A stretch of DNA of 46,572 nucleotides from Bacillota bacterium. GTDB lineage: Bacteria > Bacillota > Clostridia > Lachnospirales > Cellulosilyticaceae. The notes under the pieces are model-generated. The model was not told the DNA's origin. It searched no databases and saw nothing but the letters and a program-made list of their open reading frames with translations. Every line of letters begins with the position of its first letter. Position 1 is the first letter of the stretch. Position numbers and translations under genes: made by a program. The stretch covers positions 1 to 46,572 of the forward strand of contig JAEZJJ010000078.1 in the NCBI GenBank assembly GCA_023436395.1, written 5' to 3'. Shown here in pieces: positions 25,988 through 34,185 of the stretch.

Positions 25988-27334
25988 CTATTTTCTGATT
26001 ATAACCATTGCGTTATCAGGCAAATTCTCAAAAAGCCATTTGGCATCCATATCACTTAAAATGATGTTCTTACGTTTGATTCTTGCACCTAAAGCCTGTA
26101 TTGCATTAGGATGTATATTCCAGTAAGCATCTCTTATATACCCTTGAAAACCCCAACTATCAGTGATTTTTATCCAAAAATTGGCTCCTTCTTTATGGAT
26201 AGGGTCTTCATAGACATCTGATTTACCTTGAAGATAATAAGTTCCAAGTAATGGTGCATAATCACCTATACCTAAAGAGCAGACCATTGTTTTTATTTTC
26301 TTCTCACCTTGATAGCAATTGACATAAGTTTCAGAACCACATATAACTTCAGCCCAGAGACGATTATTGTTAATAGATGTAGTTGTAAAGGATATCACTT
26401 GAGCAATACTTAATTCTCCGCTTGCAGCTTGTGTTTGAAAAACGGCCTGATAAGTTGTGTCTGCTCTAAGACGATTATTTAAAATAAAATAAACATGATA
26501 GTCATCTATAAGTGTGCCTTCTAATTTATCATTGTCAATTAGAAGAGTAGCTTTTACTATAGGGTCTTTGCTTTCTAAAGTTAGGCGTGGATAAAGTCCA
26601 ATCCATTTATCATCCTTAGTTGGATAGGTTTTAATAATAGATGGTTTTTGATCAACTTGTATGGTGAATACTTGATCTTTATCTAGTAGTTCTCCAGTAT
26701 ATGAAGGCAATCCTGCTTTAAAAGAAAGAACATAACGTTTTCCATTTTTTAAAGGTATTTTAGGTGTAAAGTTAAAACGTGTTAAATCTGTATAACTTCT
26801 ACCATTGGTACTTTTTTTTACATAAGGTTTTATATAAAATGTAGCATCGCATTGTAAGAACTTATTGATTTGAGAATAATTCATAGGAGTGTTAAACTGG
26901 ACTTCAAAAGAGTTAGTACTTGAGATGAGATGGTTATTTTGAGGCCTTAGTATATGAATAGGAGATTTAAAAGAAATATGTACTTTTTCAGATTTGCAAA
27001 TACCATACCATTTTGTAGGAGCATTATCAATATGCAAGTCTACTTTTTGGCCCTTAATTAAACTGACTTCTTTAGCTTTGATAGAAACAACTTCTGGTCT
27101 AATCCAAGTAATTGAATAATTGATTTCATTTTGATAATGTACTTCTCCTTGCCATTTAACATGTTTTTCGAAATTAGATTGTTCCATAGGAATTAAGAAA
27201 TTAATTGTAATTTCAGCATAGTCCTCATTGCTTTCTACCCAAGATAAGTTAAAACCTTTTATAAACCATAATAATAGGAGTATCATTACTACTATTAATG
27301 ATAAAATAGTGAGTTTTTTACGATATAAATCCAT
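25988..27334 (-). CDS. Membrane-anchored Ig-like/YkuD-like protein, L,D-transpeptidase active site lost
   Basis: This is a 448-residue protein with one N-terminal membrane helix (about 7-25) and a large outside part. Two or three Ig-like beta domains (about 100-310, with NSFEVQFNTPMNYSQINKFL like Big_5 domains) precede a C-terminal domain resembling YkuD L,D-transpeptidases: LWAEVICGSETYVNCYQGEK, a 'G.Y.L.G' segment, YWNIHPNAIQALG and DAKWLFENLPDNAMVIIRK. The catalytic 'SHGCIRL' motif reads KRKNIIL, so the Cys is gone. It is probably non-enzymatic, perhaps a wall-binding protein. ATG at 27334 has GGAGGG eight bases upstream. It lies downstream of the tRNA operon terminator. Confidence 0.75.
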   Translation of the reverse strand: MDLYRKKLTILSLIVVMILLLLWFIKGFNLSWVESNEDYAEITINFLIPMEQSNFEKHVKWQGEVHYQNEINYSITWIRPEVVSIKAKEVSLIKGQKVDLHIDNAPTKWYGICKSEKVHISFKSPIHILRPQNNHLISSTNSFEVQFNTPMNYSQINKFLQCDATFYIKPYVKKSTNGRSYTDLTRFNFTPKIPLKNGKRYVLSFKAGLPSYTGELLDKDQVFTIQVDQKPSIIKTYPTKDDKWIGLYPRLTLESKDPIVKATLLIDNDKLEGTLIDDYHVYFILNNRLRADTTYQAVFQTQAASGELSIAQVISFTTTSINNNRLWAEVICGSETYVNCYQGEKKIKTMVCSLGIGDYAPLLGTYYLQGKSDVYEDPIHKEGANFWIKITDSWGFQGYIRDAYWNIHPNAIQALGARIKRKNIILSDMDAKWLFENLPDNAMVIIRK

Positions 27335-27409
27335 AATACATCCCTCCAACTTGTCTACATCATAGCATATGATACAAAAGGGACAAACATGATAACTTTT
27401 AATAAAAAT

Positions 27410-27443
27410 AAAAAAAGTATATCCCTTGATGAAGGATATACTT
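27410..27443 (-). terminator. Terminator of the tRNA operon
   Basis: On the minus strand AAAGTATATCC pairs with GGATATACTTT and is followed by T-rich sequence. It lies just after the tRNA-Phe 3' fragment. Confidence 0.8.
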
Positions 27444-27461
27444 TGTATTATAAAATATAAA

Positions 27462-27485
27462 AAATGCCCAGAGCCGGAATCGAAC
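27462..27485 (-). repeat. Duplicated 3' end of tRNA-Phe (24-bp direct repeat)
   Basis: The 24 bases at 27462-27485 repeat exactly at 27532-27555, the T-arm and acceptor end of tRNA-Phe. No full tRNA can be folded here because only 46 bp separate the repeats. A tRNA 3' end copied nearby is the usual footprint of tRNA-targeted integration, but a decayed second tRNA-Phe is also possible. Confidence 0.85.
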
Positions 27486-27534
27486 TAGGTGGATTTTTTG
27501 ACCTATGTTGATTAACCTGCTCTTTATAAGGAAA

Positions 27535-27607
<73 letters not shown>

Positions 27608-27610
27608 ATA

Positions 27611-27691
27611 TGGAGGGAGAAGGATTCGAACCTTCGAAGCTATCGCAACAGATTTACAGTCTGCCCCCTTTGGCCGCTCGGGAATCCCTCC
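27611..27691 (-). tRNA. tRNA-Tyr (GTA)
   Basis: The 81-nt class II tRNA has acceptor GGAGGGA/TCCCTCC, a long variable arm, anticodon loop CTGTAAA with anticodon GTA, and T-arm GGTTCGAATCC. It is the first gene of the two-tRNA operon. Confidence 0.97.
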
Positions 27692-27719
27692 ATGTTCTGT
27701 TTCTTCTTGACACTTGTAC

Positions 27720-27748
27720 ATGATATCAAATACTACATGATATGTCAA
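27720..27748 (-). promoter_or_regulatory. Promoter of the tRNA-Tyr/tRNA-Phe operon
   Basis: On the minus strand a perfect TTGACA (27743-27748), a 17-bp spacer and TATCAT (27720-27725) precede the tRNA-Tyr 5' end by about 28 bp. Confidence 0.8.
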
Positions 27749-27843
27749 TATTTTTTATATATAAAACAATTATTTTTTGGTATTAATTTTTTTGACATTA
27801 TAGTATAATAAATAACATACAGAAATTAAAGGATGGTTATGAT

Positions 27844-28431
27844 ATGAAAATTTTAGTTGTTTCTGATGTAGAAAGCAATTATATCTGGGACTTCTTTGAT
27901 AAATCTAATTTTAAAAATATAGATTGTGTAATATCCTGTGGTGATTTAAAAGCTTCTTATTTATCTTTTTTAGTGACTATGTTGGCTGTACCTGTTTTTT
28001 ATGTACACGGCAACCATGATAAAGGTTATCTCAAACAACCACCTGAAGGATGTGATTGTATTGAAGATCAAGTTGTTACATTTAATGGATTGCGTATCGC
28101 TGGGTTAGGTGGTTCCATAGAATACAAGGGAGGACCTTTTCAATTTCCAGAAGAAAAGATGCAAAAACGTGTAAAAAAGCTTATTAAAACATGTAAAAAG
28201 CCAATAGATATTTTGGTAACTCATTCTCCTACTTTTAATTTAGGGGATAATCCCAATAGCCAATGTCATATAGGCTTTAAGTGCTTTTATACGGTTTATG
28301 AGCACCTTAAACCTCATTATCATCTATATGGTCATAATCATTTTACATACTCTTCTAATGCACAGCGCTCCATTACATATGAAAATATTCAAATTATTAA
28401 TGGTTATAATTATTATATTTTAGAAGTATAA
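27844..28431 (+). CDS. Calcineurin-like metallophosphoesterase
   Basis: This is a 195-residue metal-dependent phosphoesterase. Motifs in order are SDVES (7-11), CGDLKAS (about 37-43), HGNHDKGYL (59-67), LVTHSPTF and LYGHNHFTYS. These give most of the two-metal site. The first motif usually reads D-x-H; here the His position is Glu11 or replaced, so the first metal site may differ. Substrate unknown; relatives act on cyclic nucleotides, nucleotides or proteins. AAGGATGG precedes the ATG. The gene is divergent from the tRNA operon and converges with the BMP-domain gene at a shared terminator. Confidence 0.88.
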   Translation: MKILVVSDVESNYIWDFFDKSNFKNIDCVISCGDLKASYLSFLVTMLAVPVFYVHGNHDKGYLKQPPEGCDCIEDQVVTFNGLRIAGLGGSIEYKGGPFQFPEEKMQKRVKKLIKTCKKPIDILVTHSPTFNLGDNPNSQCHIGFKCFYTVYEHLKPHYHLYGHNHFTYSSNAQRSITYENIQIINGYNYYILEV

Positions 28432-28460
28432 AAGAGAGAGTAGGCTACTCTCTCTTTTAT
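28429..28460. terminator. Bidirectional terminator between the phosphoesterase and BMP-domain genes
   Basis: TAAAAGAGAGAGTAG is followed directly by its complement, making a perfect palindrome between convergent genes. Confidence 0.9.
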
Positions 28461-30409
28461 TTACCTGTAATACCTTGCATATATGAAAATGGATCTGATG
28501 GTGTTAAAGTCTTAATATCAGGAATCTCTCCCTCAACACCTTCTATTAACCAATCCATATGAACAATATCCTCATAATCTAAACATTCACCTAATTTGGC
28601 TCTTAATACATGATTTTGGTCATAAATAGGACCTTTAAAAACATCAAATTCATTGCGTATAATAGCAAGTTTAACATTTTCTATTAAATGTTTCATTGGT
28701 GCAGATATATTACGATTAGAATACAATAAATCTACTACTCCATTATTCATACCCTGCCAAAAGTTAACAGGCGTGTCTGAACGATTATCATCCTGAATGC
28801 TTTTCCATGTACCATTTAAAATATTTTGAATGACCTGTTCATAAAATATTCCCCAATTCCAAATTGCCATAGCATAATGTGTCTTTTGATGGGTATCATG
28901 CTCAATATTATAGACTCCATATGCTTTAGAAATATCTCCTGGAATAGGTAAATCTTCATTTGAAATAATATCTGCGCCTGCATTAAATAAGGTCTCTGCA
29001 ATAGCTTTGCCACTTTCAGGATTATCCCATCTATTGGTCCAAAGGGCTTTAATCTTAACTCTAGGATTCACAGCTTGAGCTCCTAAGGTAAAAGCGTTAA
29101 TACTGCTTACTACTTCTGATATAGGATATGGGGCTACATACCCTATAATATTTGATTCAGTCATAGCACCAGCAATCATTCCTAATAAATAACGTGGTTC
29201 ATGAATACGTCCATAGTATAATGTAAGGGATTTATAAGAGTGAGTAGCAGCACAGTTAAAAAATTTAATTTGTGGAAATTCCATAGCAGCTTTTAAGGCA
29301 GGTGCAAGATAAGTTGGACTTGTGGTAAATACAATATCAAAATGCTCTTCAGCAAGGGCTTTAAAGGTTTCAAATGCTTTATCATTTTCAGGAATACCCT
29401 CAATTTTTACTGTAGTAATTTGATCTTTAAATATATTATCAATATGTAATCGACCTAATTCATGAGCGTATGCCCAACCTGAAGAAGAAACTGTTTTGGC
29501 ATAAACAAAAGCTATTTTTAATACTTTCTTAGTAGTTACTAAATCTGATAAAGAGGTAAACATACTCTTTTTCTTAGACATTTGAATACCTTCGGTTTGC
29601 ACATGAGGGACTTCTGAATCAATAACTTTTAATTCATCTATAAGACTTCTGATTTTAAGTTTATAGGCTTCCGGAGTAATTTCTTTATCTAATCCATAAA
29701 TCTTTAAAAATGTTAAAAAAGCATCTCCTGTCGTTAATTCGAGTTGATCGCCTCCTTGTTCTAAGTAGAGCTGCCTAAAAGGCCTATAGCAATTTGCTAA
29801 AAATATTTTATCCGCACTTTCATCATTAACTAAGGTACGGTATTGCTTTACGTAATCTAGTAATTCTGTGAAACGTCCTATTTCTGAAAACCAAATTGTA
29901 TTAATGTATGTTTCTTTATAGAAATTCATAAATTCGTAGTAGATAGTATTTAGCTTATTGTTAGGATCACGTTTTGGGATAAGGCGAATAACCTGTCCAT
30001 TAATTGTAGTTCCGTTAACAAATTTTAATACACTTACTCTTTTATTCCCTTCAATTACAAAAAAGCGATTAAAATACTCATATACTTTAATGGGATCAGC
30101 AATCCCTTTTTCAATATGATAATCATAAAGATACATCCATTTAGAAGCAAATTCAGATTTAATAGGCATAATAGGCATATAATTATCTGCAAAAGAAATA
30201 CTTCTAGTATGAGTATAAGTTCCTACAATTTTATTCATTGGGATTTCAACTAAGCCAAGCGGAAATTCTGCCGCAATATCTCCAGGTTGAATCATACTAT
30301 CTAAATCTCGCAAATAGCCTGATTCACCTTTTAGCAGCTTCTGATTCCATGCTTGTTTACCACTTTTATAAGCTTGTTCATATGCATATTGTAATTCTAT
30401 ATGGTTCAT
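28457..30409 (-). CDS. Cytoplasmic BMP/Med-type ligand-binding protein with ParB-like N-terminus
   Basis: This is a 650-residue protein without a signal peptide or membrane helix. Residues about 290-610 form a basic membrane protein (BMP/PnrA) ligand-binding domain: KIAFVYAKTVSSSGWAYAHE, FDIVFTTSPTYLAPALKAA, KFFNCAATHSYKSL, YYGRIHEPRYLLGMIAGAMT and NIIGYVAPYPISEV. Such domains bind nucleosides in ABC transporters, and the B. subtilis regulator Med is a related protein without a transporter. The N-terminal part (about 40-135) has VYEYFNRFFVIEGNKRVSVL, resembling the fold of ParB-like nuclease domains. The gene is monocistronic. A cytoplasmic nucleoside sensor is my inference. Confidence 0.72.
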   Translation of the reverse strand: MNHIELQYAYEQAYKSGKQAWNQKLLKGESGYLRDLDSMIQPGDIAAEFPLGLVEIPMNKIVGTYTHTRSISFADNYMPIMPIKSEFASKWMYLYDYHIEKGIADPIKVYEYFNRFFVIEGNKRVSVLKFVNGTTINGQVIRLIPKRDPNNKLNTIYYEFMNFYKETYINTIWFSEIGRFTELLDYVKQYRTLVNDESADKIFLANCYRPFRQLYLEQGGDQLELTTGDAFLTFLKIYGLDKEITPEAYKLKIRSLIDELKVIDSEVPHVQTEGIQMSKKKSMFTSLSDLVTTKKVLKIAFVYAKTVSSSGWAYAHELGRLHIDNIFKDQITTVKIEGIPENDKAFETFKALAEEHFDIVFTTSPTYLAPALKAAMEFPQIKFFNCAATHSYKSLTLYYGRIHEPRYLLGMIAGAMTESNIIGYVAPYPISEVVSSINAFTLGAQAVNPRVKIKALWTNRWDNPESGKAIAETLFNAGADIISNEDLPIPGDISKAYGVYNIEHDTHQKTHYAMAIWNWGIFYEQVIQNILNGTWKSIQDDNRSDTPVNFWQGMNNGVVDLLYSNRNISAPMKHLIENVKLAIIRNEFDVFKGPIYDQNHVLRAKLGECLDYEDIVHMDWLIEGVEGEIPDIKTLTPSDPFSYMQGITGK

Positions 30410-30470
30410 TATTTCACCCTAACTCTCTATATAAAGGATTAACTCAACATGTTTTAAAAAAAGAGATAGA

Positions 30471-30839
30471 CTATTTAGCTGAAAAAGTTTCTAAATGAGC
30501 CTCGTCTATTCCCCAATTAAGTTTATTCTCTTCTATCGTATAAATCATCTCAAAGCTCATTCCGTTGATTGTATATTCTAGTGTGTTTGGTGAAATAATA
30601 CGATAAGTACCTGAAGGTAAATTATTTTTAAAAGTGACATTACCATCTTTGGTAAAAGTTAATATTTGTCCAGTTTCATCTGACTGCCAAGTATGAACTA
30701 AGGTAATAGTTTCTTTTTGCTTAAAGAAATTTAAGCTCAGAAAGCTCACCACTAGGATACTAATAAAAAATAAACATATGAAGATATTTTTATAACGAAA
30801 TCTTCTTTTCTTATGAAGTGTATATTTTGGTCGATACAT
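30471..30839 (-). CDS. Small membrane-anchored protein, function unknown
   Basis: This is a 122-residue protein with a very basic N-terminus (KYTLHKKRRFRYK), one membrane helix (about 18-36, IFICLFFISILVVSFLSL) and an outside beta-rich domain of about 80 residues. Its 'TWQSDETGQILTFTKDGNV', 'GTYRI' and 'LEYTI' strands recall small lipocalin-like or DUF-type domains that measure loss of a signal in many Clostridia proteins, but I cannot name the family. AGGGGGA precedes the ATG. It lies 62 bp upstream of the BMP-domain gene and 55 bp downstream of the DUF3298 gene on the same strand; the three may be cotranscribed. Confidence 0.65.
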   Translation of the reverse strand: MYRPKYTLHKKRRFRYKNIFICLFFISILVVSFLSLNFFKQKETITLVHTWQSDETGQILTFTKDGNVTFKNNLPSGTYRIISPNTLEYTINGMSFEMIYTIEENKLNWGIDEAHLETFSAK

Positions 30840-30894
30840 GATTCCCCCTAAGTTTTTCTTTATATTTTACACTAAAATAAACCTAATGACAATT

Positions 30895-31665
30895 CTATTT
30901 CATGTAAGGAGATAAATCTGTTTTAGAAAGTGGAACTTCTACAACTCCTGCTGCATAAGGTGCAATTTCATACACATTAAAGACAATAATAATATTACCA
31001 TTTGAATCGATATAAAAGTTTTGATCTTCTTTTATACCATTAAATCCTCCTGGCCCTATAAAGAAAACTTCTCCTTCTGCCTGACGTTTTATGAGTTGAG
31101 CATTAATAGCTTTATTAATTATTGAAGTATAGTTAACGTTTGGTTTAAATAAGTCTTTTAATTGAATGATTTTATTGTTTTCTAAATCTACAGTAATGTA
31201 ATTCAATTGACTAATTCCATGGGCACCTCCACTATACTGGTACTTAAAAAGTTCCAAGGTAAAATAACGAGGAGGAGAAGGTATAACTGCAAAACTTTCC
31301 ATATATTCAAATTTAAGAGGTGGAAGCCTATCTTTAATCATTTCTTTGTTATATTGTTCAGCCTCAGATATAGCTATTTTTTTTCTCGCTTTTGCTTCTG
31401 TTAGAAGTTTATGGTTAAGTTGCTTTTGGAAATGATGATTTTTTAGGCCTGAAATTTGTGGCACTTTCATATCTAAAGAAATAACTTCACTATTATATTT
31501 ATACGACTTGGTACATGTTAATAGAGAATCTTTTGTAGCCATTACAAAAATGGCAGCTCCCGGTTTATCTTTAGTGGATCTTGTTTTTGCATAAAGGGTT
31601 GTGGATAGTATACAATAAATTATCCCTAAAAGGCACATCGCTTGAATATATCTTTTTTTCTTCAT
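30895..31665 (-). CDS. Exported DUF4163/DUF3298 (RsiV-like) protein
   Basis: This is a 256-residue protein with an N-terminal signal peptide (MKKKRYIQAMCLLGIIYC, cleaved near residue 26). The rest matches the DUF4163 plus DUF3298 arrangement of the RsiV family: paired beta strands (EVISLDMKVPQISGL), a helix-rich middle (about 85-115), the conserved GGAHG motif (about 144-148), LEKKVIQLKDLF-like NNKIIQLKDLF, and a C-terminal FNVYEIAPYAAGVVEV. In B. subtilis, RsiV binds lysozyme, but this protein has no anti-sigma domain or sigma gene beside it. AGGGGG precedes the ATG. Confidence 0.85.
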   Translation of the reverse strand: MKKKRYIQAMCLLGIIYCILSTTLYAKTRSTKDKPGAAIFVMATKDSLLTCTKSYKYNSEVISLDMKVPQISGLKNHHFQKQLNHKLLTEAKARKKIAISEAEQYNKEMIKDRLPPLKFEYMESFAVIPSPPRYFTLELFKYQYSGGAHGISQLNYITVDLENNKIIQLKDLFKPNVNYTSIINKAINAQLIKRQAEGEVFFIGPGGFNGIKEDQNFYIDSNGNIIIVFNVYEIAPYAAGVVEVPLSKTDLSPYMK

Positions 31666-31934
31666 TTTATACCCCCTATATCATTTATTTATACTATTAT
31701 TATCCCCTTATAAGAAAACCATATGTTAGATAAACATTTGTAAATCTGCAAAGTATTTCATAATGAAAATTATACCAATATTAAAAATAAATTATTTTAA
31801 GAAATGTACAAAGGTCTTATTTTTTCAATGTATGCAGGGTTTGGTTCATTTTTTTTACACGTAAAGCAGAATATACACCTTATACCGCTATTTACTCAAA
31901 TTTAAGTGGATTAAGAAATTTATTCGTTAAATAA
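31666..31934. other. Intergenic region without a supported gene
   Basis: This 313-bp gap (counting the terminator at its right end) is AT-rich. A plus-strand frame is open from about 31780 to a stop near 31935 but has no start codon with a ribosome site and no recognisable protein. Promoter elements for the DUF3298 gene should lie at the left side; none is clear. Confidence 0.5.
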
Positions 31935-31980
31935 AACAAATCAGAGTAGCTTCTCCTTAGAAACTACTCTGATTTGTTTT
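31935..31980 (-). terminator. Terminator after the small 75-aa protein gene
   Basis: AAACAAATCAGAGTAG pairs with CTACTCTGATTTGTTT around a 14-base loop and overlaps the gene's stop codon. A symmetric stem of 16 bp makes this strong. Confidence 0.9.
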
Positions 31981-32206
31981 ATAAGTCATGACAGTCATGA
32001 CCTTTCTTTTTCTTGATTTGATTAAGCACATCTAAAAAACTCTCTATCTCACCAATTTCCATAGTATCTTTTATACTCATTGTATGAATCTTTTCTTCGC
32101 GAAAATTTTTTAAATGCATGGTCATTCCCTCATTATTATTCTTTTCAGTATAGATACAACGATATCCTTCATTATACTTTTGCTTAAGTTCGTCTAAATC
32201 ACTCAC
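31979..32206 (-). CDS. Small acidic/lysine-rich protein, function unknown
   Basis: This 75-residue protein starts at GTG 32206, with AAAGGAG nine bases upstream. The sequence (MSDLDELKQKYNEGYRCIYT, then FREEKIHTMSIKDTMEIGEI) is predicted soluble, mixed alpha/beta, with a helix near the end and a KKKKGHDCHDL tail carrying His and Cys residues that might bind metal. I do not recognise a family. It follows the tyrosine recombinase by 63 bp and ends at a strong terminator, so the two may share a transcript. Confidence 0.6.
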   Translation of the reverse strand: MSDLDELKQKYNEGYRCIYTEKNNNEGMTMHLKNFREEKIHTMSIKDTMEIGEIESFLDVLNQIKKKKGHDCHDL

Positions 32207-32269
32207 ACTTATACACTCCTTTCATATTATCATTCTTAGTATGAGTTATTTTAAGATTTTCATACAAAG

Positions 32270-33214
32270 CTAGTGAAAAGTTAATTTTTTAATTTGCTCT
32301 TGTTTATTATGTGCATCTATTTCATGAGTATAAATAGATAAGGTGATGGATGGGTTACTATGAGAAATTAAAGATGAAATTGTAGAGATATCCATGTTAG
32401 CAGCAATACAGTAAGAAGCAAATGTATGCCTAAAAAGGTGTGCATGTATATGACGTCCTATATGAATGGATAATTTTTTCATCAAATCATGTAATGTACG
32501 TGTTGGCATATGACTCTGGGAATCTGTCTTACTCGGGAAAAGAAAGATACTGTTTTTTAAAGTGCTTTGAATGTTTGGAGTTAAACAAGAGATAGCTTTT
32601 TCATAATACTCAAATGCCAACTTTAATTCTTGATGTATAGGTACCTGATTATATTTACTTCCTTTTGTATATAAGGTTAATGTATTTTGAAGAAAGTTAA
32701 CATCTTGCTTTTTTAAGGTGACAACCTCATTAGCTCGACAACCTGTATAAAGTAAAATACTAATGATCAATTGATTACGTAGGGAACAGTAATAAATGTA
32801 TTCATAATATGCACTATTTTTTTTCCCCCTATAGTATAACTCTTCTTGCTTTAAAAACGAAAAGATTTGTGTAATTTCATCTCTACTTAAAACATCTTTA
32901 GGGGCATTATTTTTTTTTGAGCGAATAGGATCGACATATTCAAAGTGTTTTTGTGTACATAATTTTTTGCGATAGCAGAATTTTAAGAAACGATGAAGTA
33001 CGACTCTCTTCCTTTTTAGGGAGGCAGGTTTTAAATGATTGATATTCATAAAATAATCTTGTAAATCATCAAAGTTTAAATCATCAAGTTCTGTTTTCGA
33101 AATGCTGTCTTTAAATTGATTTAAGTCCTGTAAGTAAGCCTTAATAGTGTGAGAAGATAATTGTTCAGCTTCTAAGGAAGTAATAAAATATTGTATACCT
33201 TTTTCAATAATCAT
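32270..33214 (-). CDS. XerC/D-type tyrosine recombinase
   Basis: This is a 314-residue tyrosine recombinase. The N-terminal SAM-like domain (about 1-95) includes HTIKAYLQDLNQF. The catalytic residues are all present: Arg160 (TGCRANEV), Lys184, His259/Arg262 (HLFRHTF), His285 (ISHSNPS) and Tyr295. The usual 'LGH' is ISH here. It has no adjacent phage or transposon genes, so it could be a resident Xer-type enzyme or a left-over integrase. AAAAAGGAGGG lies before the ATG. It is distinct from the integrase at 4063-4968. It lies between the FNT transporter, with that gene's terminator in between, and the 75-aa gene. Confidence 0.88.
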   Translation of the reverse strand: MIIEKGIQYFITSLEAEQLSSHTIKAYLQDLNQFKDSISKTELDDLNFDDLQDYFMNINHLKPASLKRKRVVLHRFLKFCYRKKLCTQKHFEYVDPIRSKKNNAPKDVLSRDEITQIFSFLKQEELYYRGKKNSAYYEYIYYCSLRNQLIISILLYTGCRANEVVTLKKQDVNFLQNTLTLYTKGSKYNQVPIHQELKLAFEYYEKAISCLTPNIQSTLKNSIFLFPSKTDSQSHMPTRTLHDLMKKLSIHIGRHIHAHLFRHTFASYCIAANMDISTISSLISHSNPSITLSIYTHEIDAHNKQEQIKKLTFH

Positions 33215-33242
33215 TAATATCCCTCCTTTTTATGTTTATAGA

Positions 33243-33273
33243 AAATAAAAGTCGTAGCAACAAAGCTACGACT
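33243..33273 (-). terminator. Terminator after the FNT transporter gene
   Basis: AGTCGTAGC pairs with GCTACGACT around a six-base loop, with a T-rich tail on the minus strand, just past the FNT stop. Confidence 0.85.
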
Positions 33274-33276
33274 AAA

Positions 33277-34101
33277 TTATTGTTGTGAAGGTTTAGTGAG
33301 TTTTTTATAAATAAGAAAATACATACTACCAATAAAAACACCACCAATAACGTTTCCAATAGTTACAGGGATTGCATTATTAACAAAGAATTTTCCCCAT
33401 GATAATTGGTCTGCTGTAGCATGGGCAAGTTCCATATATTCTGTATTACTTTTTATAAAAAGTGCGGTAGGAATATAAAACATATTTGCAACGATATGTT
33501 CAGCTCCACTAATTGCAAATGCAAAGATAGAAAAGAATCCAGCTAATATCTTACCAGTGATATCTTTAGCTGCATAAATCATCCAGATACCTGCACACAC
33601 ATAAATATTACATAAAATTGCTAAGCATAGGGCTTGTGTAAACTCCATGCTTGATTTAGAAACAGCCGTTTTAATAAGATATGCTCCAAAACGACCATCA
33701 CTCATGTTAAGAATGCCACTATTAGCGACCAAAAATGAAATTGCAACTGCTCCAATAAAGTTTCCTAATAATACAACTACAAGATTTTTAAGAAATCCAG
33801 CCCATGTTGTACGTTTTTCTAAGGTCGAAATAATAATTAAACAATTTCCAGTAAATAAATCAGCTCCATTAATAACAACGAACATAAGACCAATAGGGAA
33901 TACTGCACCTGTTATCAGTTTAGCTAAACCTTTGTTTGTAATATCATGGGCTGCCACACATGAAGCAAAACCGCCTAGTGCAATATAGATACCTGCCATA
34001 ATTGCCATAGCAAGAACTAAAATCGCGCTACGATTAACCTTGTTGACACCCCCATCGCTAGTGTAATTTGTGATTTCCTGTGGTGATAAATAATTTGCCA
34101 T
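33277..34101 (-). CDS. Formate/nitrite transporter (FNT) family channel
   Basis: This is a 274-residue integral membrane protein of the FocA/NirC type. It has six predicted membrane helices. The family motifs are visible: GGFASCVAAHDI near the first helices, NGADLFTGNCL (about 85-95) for the first hairpin loop, ILCNIYVCAGIWM, and GAEHIVANMFYIPTAL with the conserved His of the central pore. The protein lets formate, nitrite or hydrosulfide cross the membrane; the substrate cannot be told from sequence alone. AAGGAG is nine bases before the ATG. It has its own terminator and no pyruvate-formate lyase gene beside it. Confidence 0.92.
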   Translation of the reverse strand: MANYLSPQEITNYTSDGGVNKVNRSAILVLAMAIMAGIYIALGGFASCVAAHDITNKGLAKLITGAVFPIGLMFVVINGADLFTGNCLIIISTLEKRTTWAGFLKNLVVVLLGNFIGAVAISFLVANSGILNMSDGRFGAYLIKTAVSKSSMEFTQALCLAILCNIYVCAGIWMIYAAKDITGKILAGFFSIFAFAISGAEHIVANMFYIPTALFIKSNTEYMELAHATADQLSWGKFFVNNAIPVTIGNVIGGVFIGSMYFLIYKKLTKPSQQ

Positions 34102-34185
34102 TTGTATACACTCCTTTTTCAGTATTAGAGTATACCATTATCCCCCTGAAAATTCAATAAGCTTCTTACCTTTTTATGTGTATTT

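Noticed and set aside
31780..31935. Open plus-strand stretch that might be a gene remnant
   Set aside because: It has no start with a ribosome site and no recognisable protein; chance openness is likely in AT-rich DNA.
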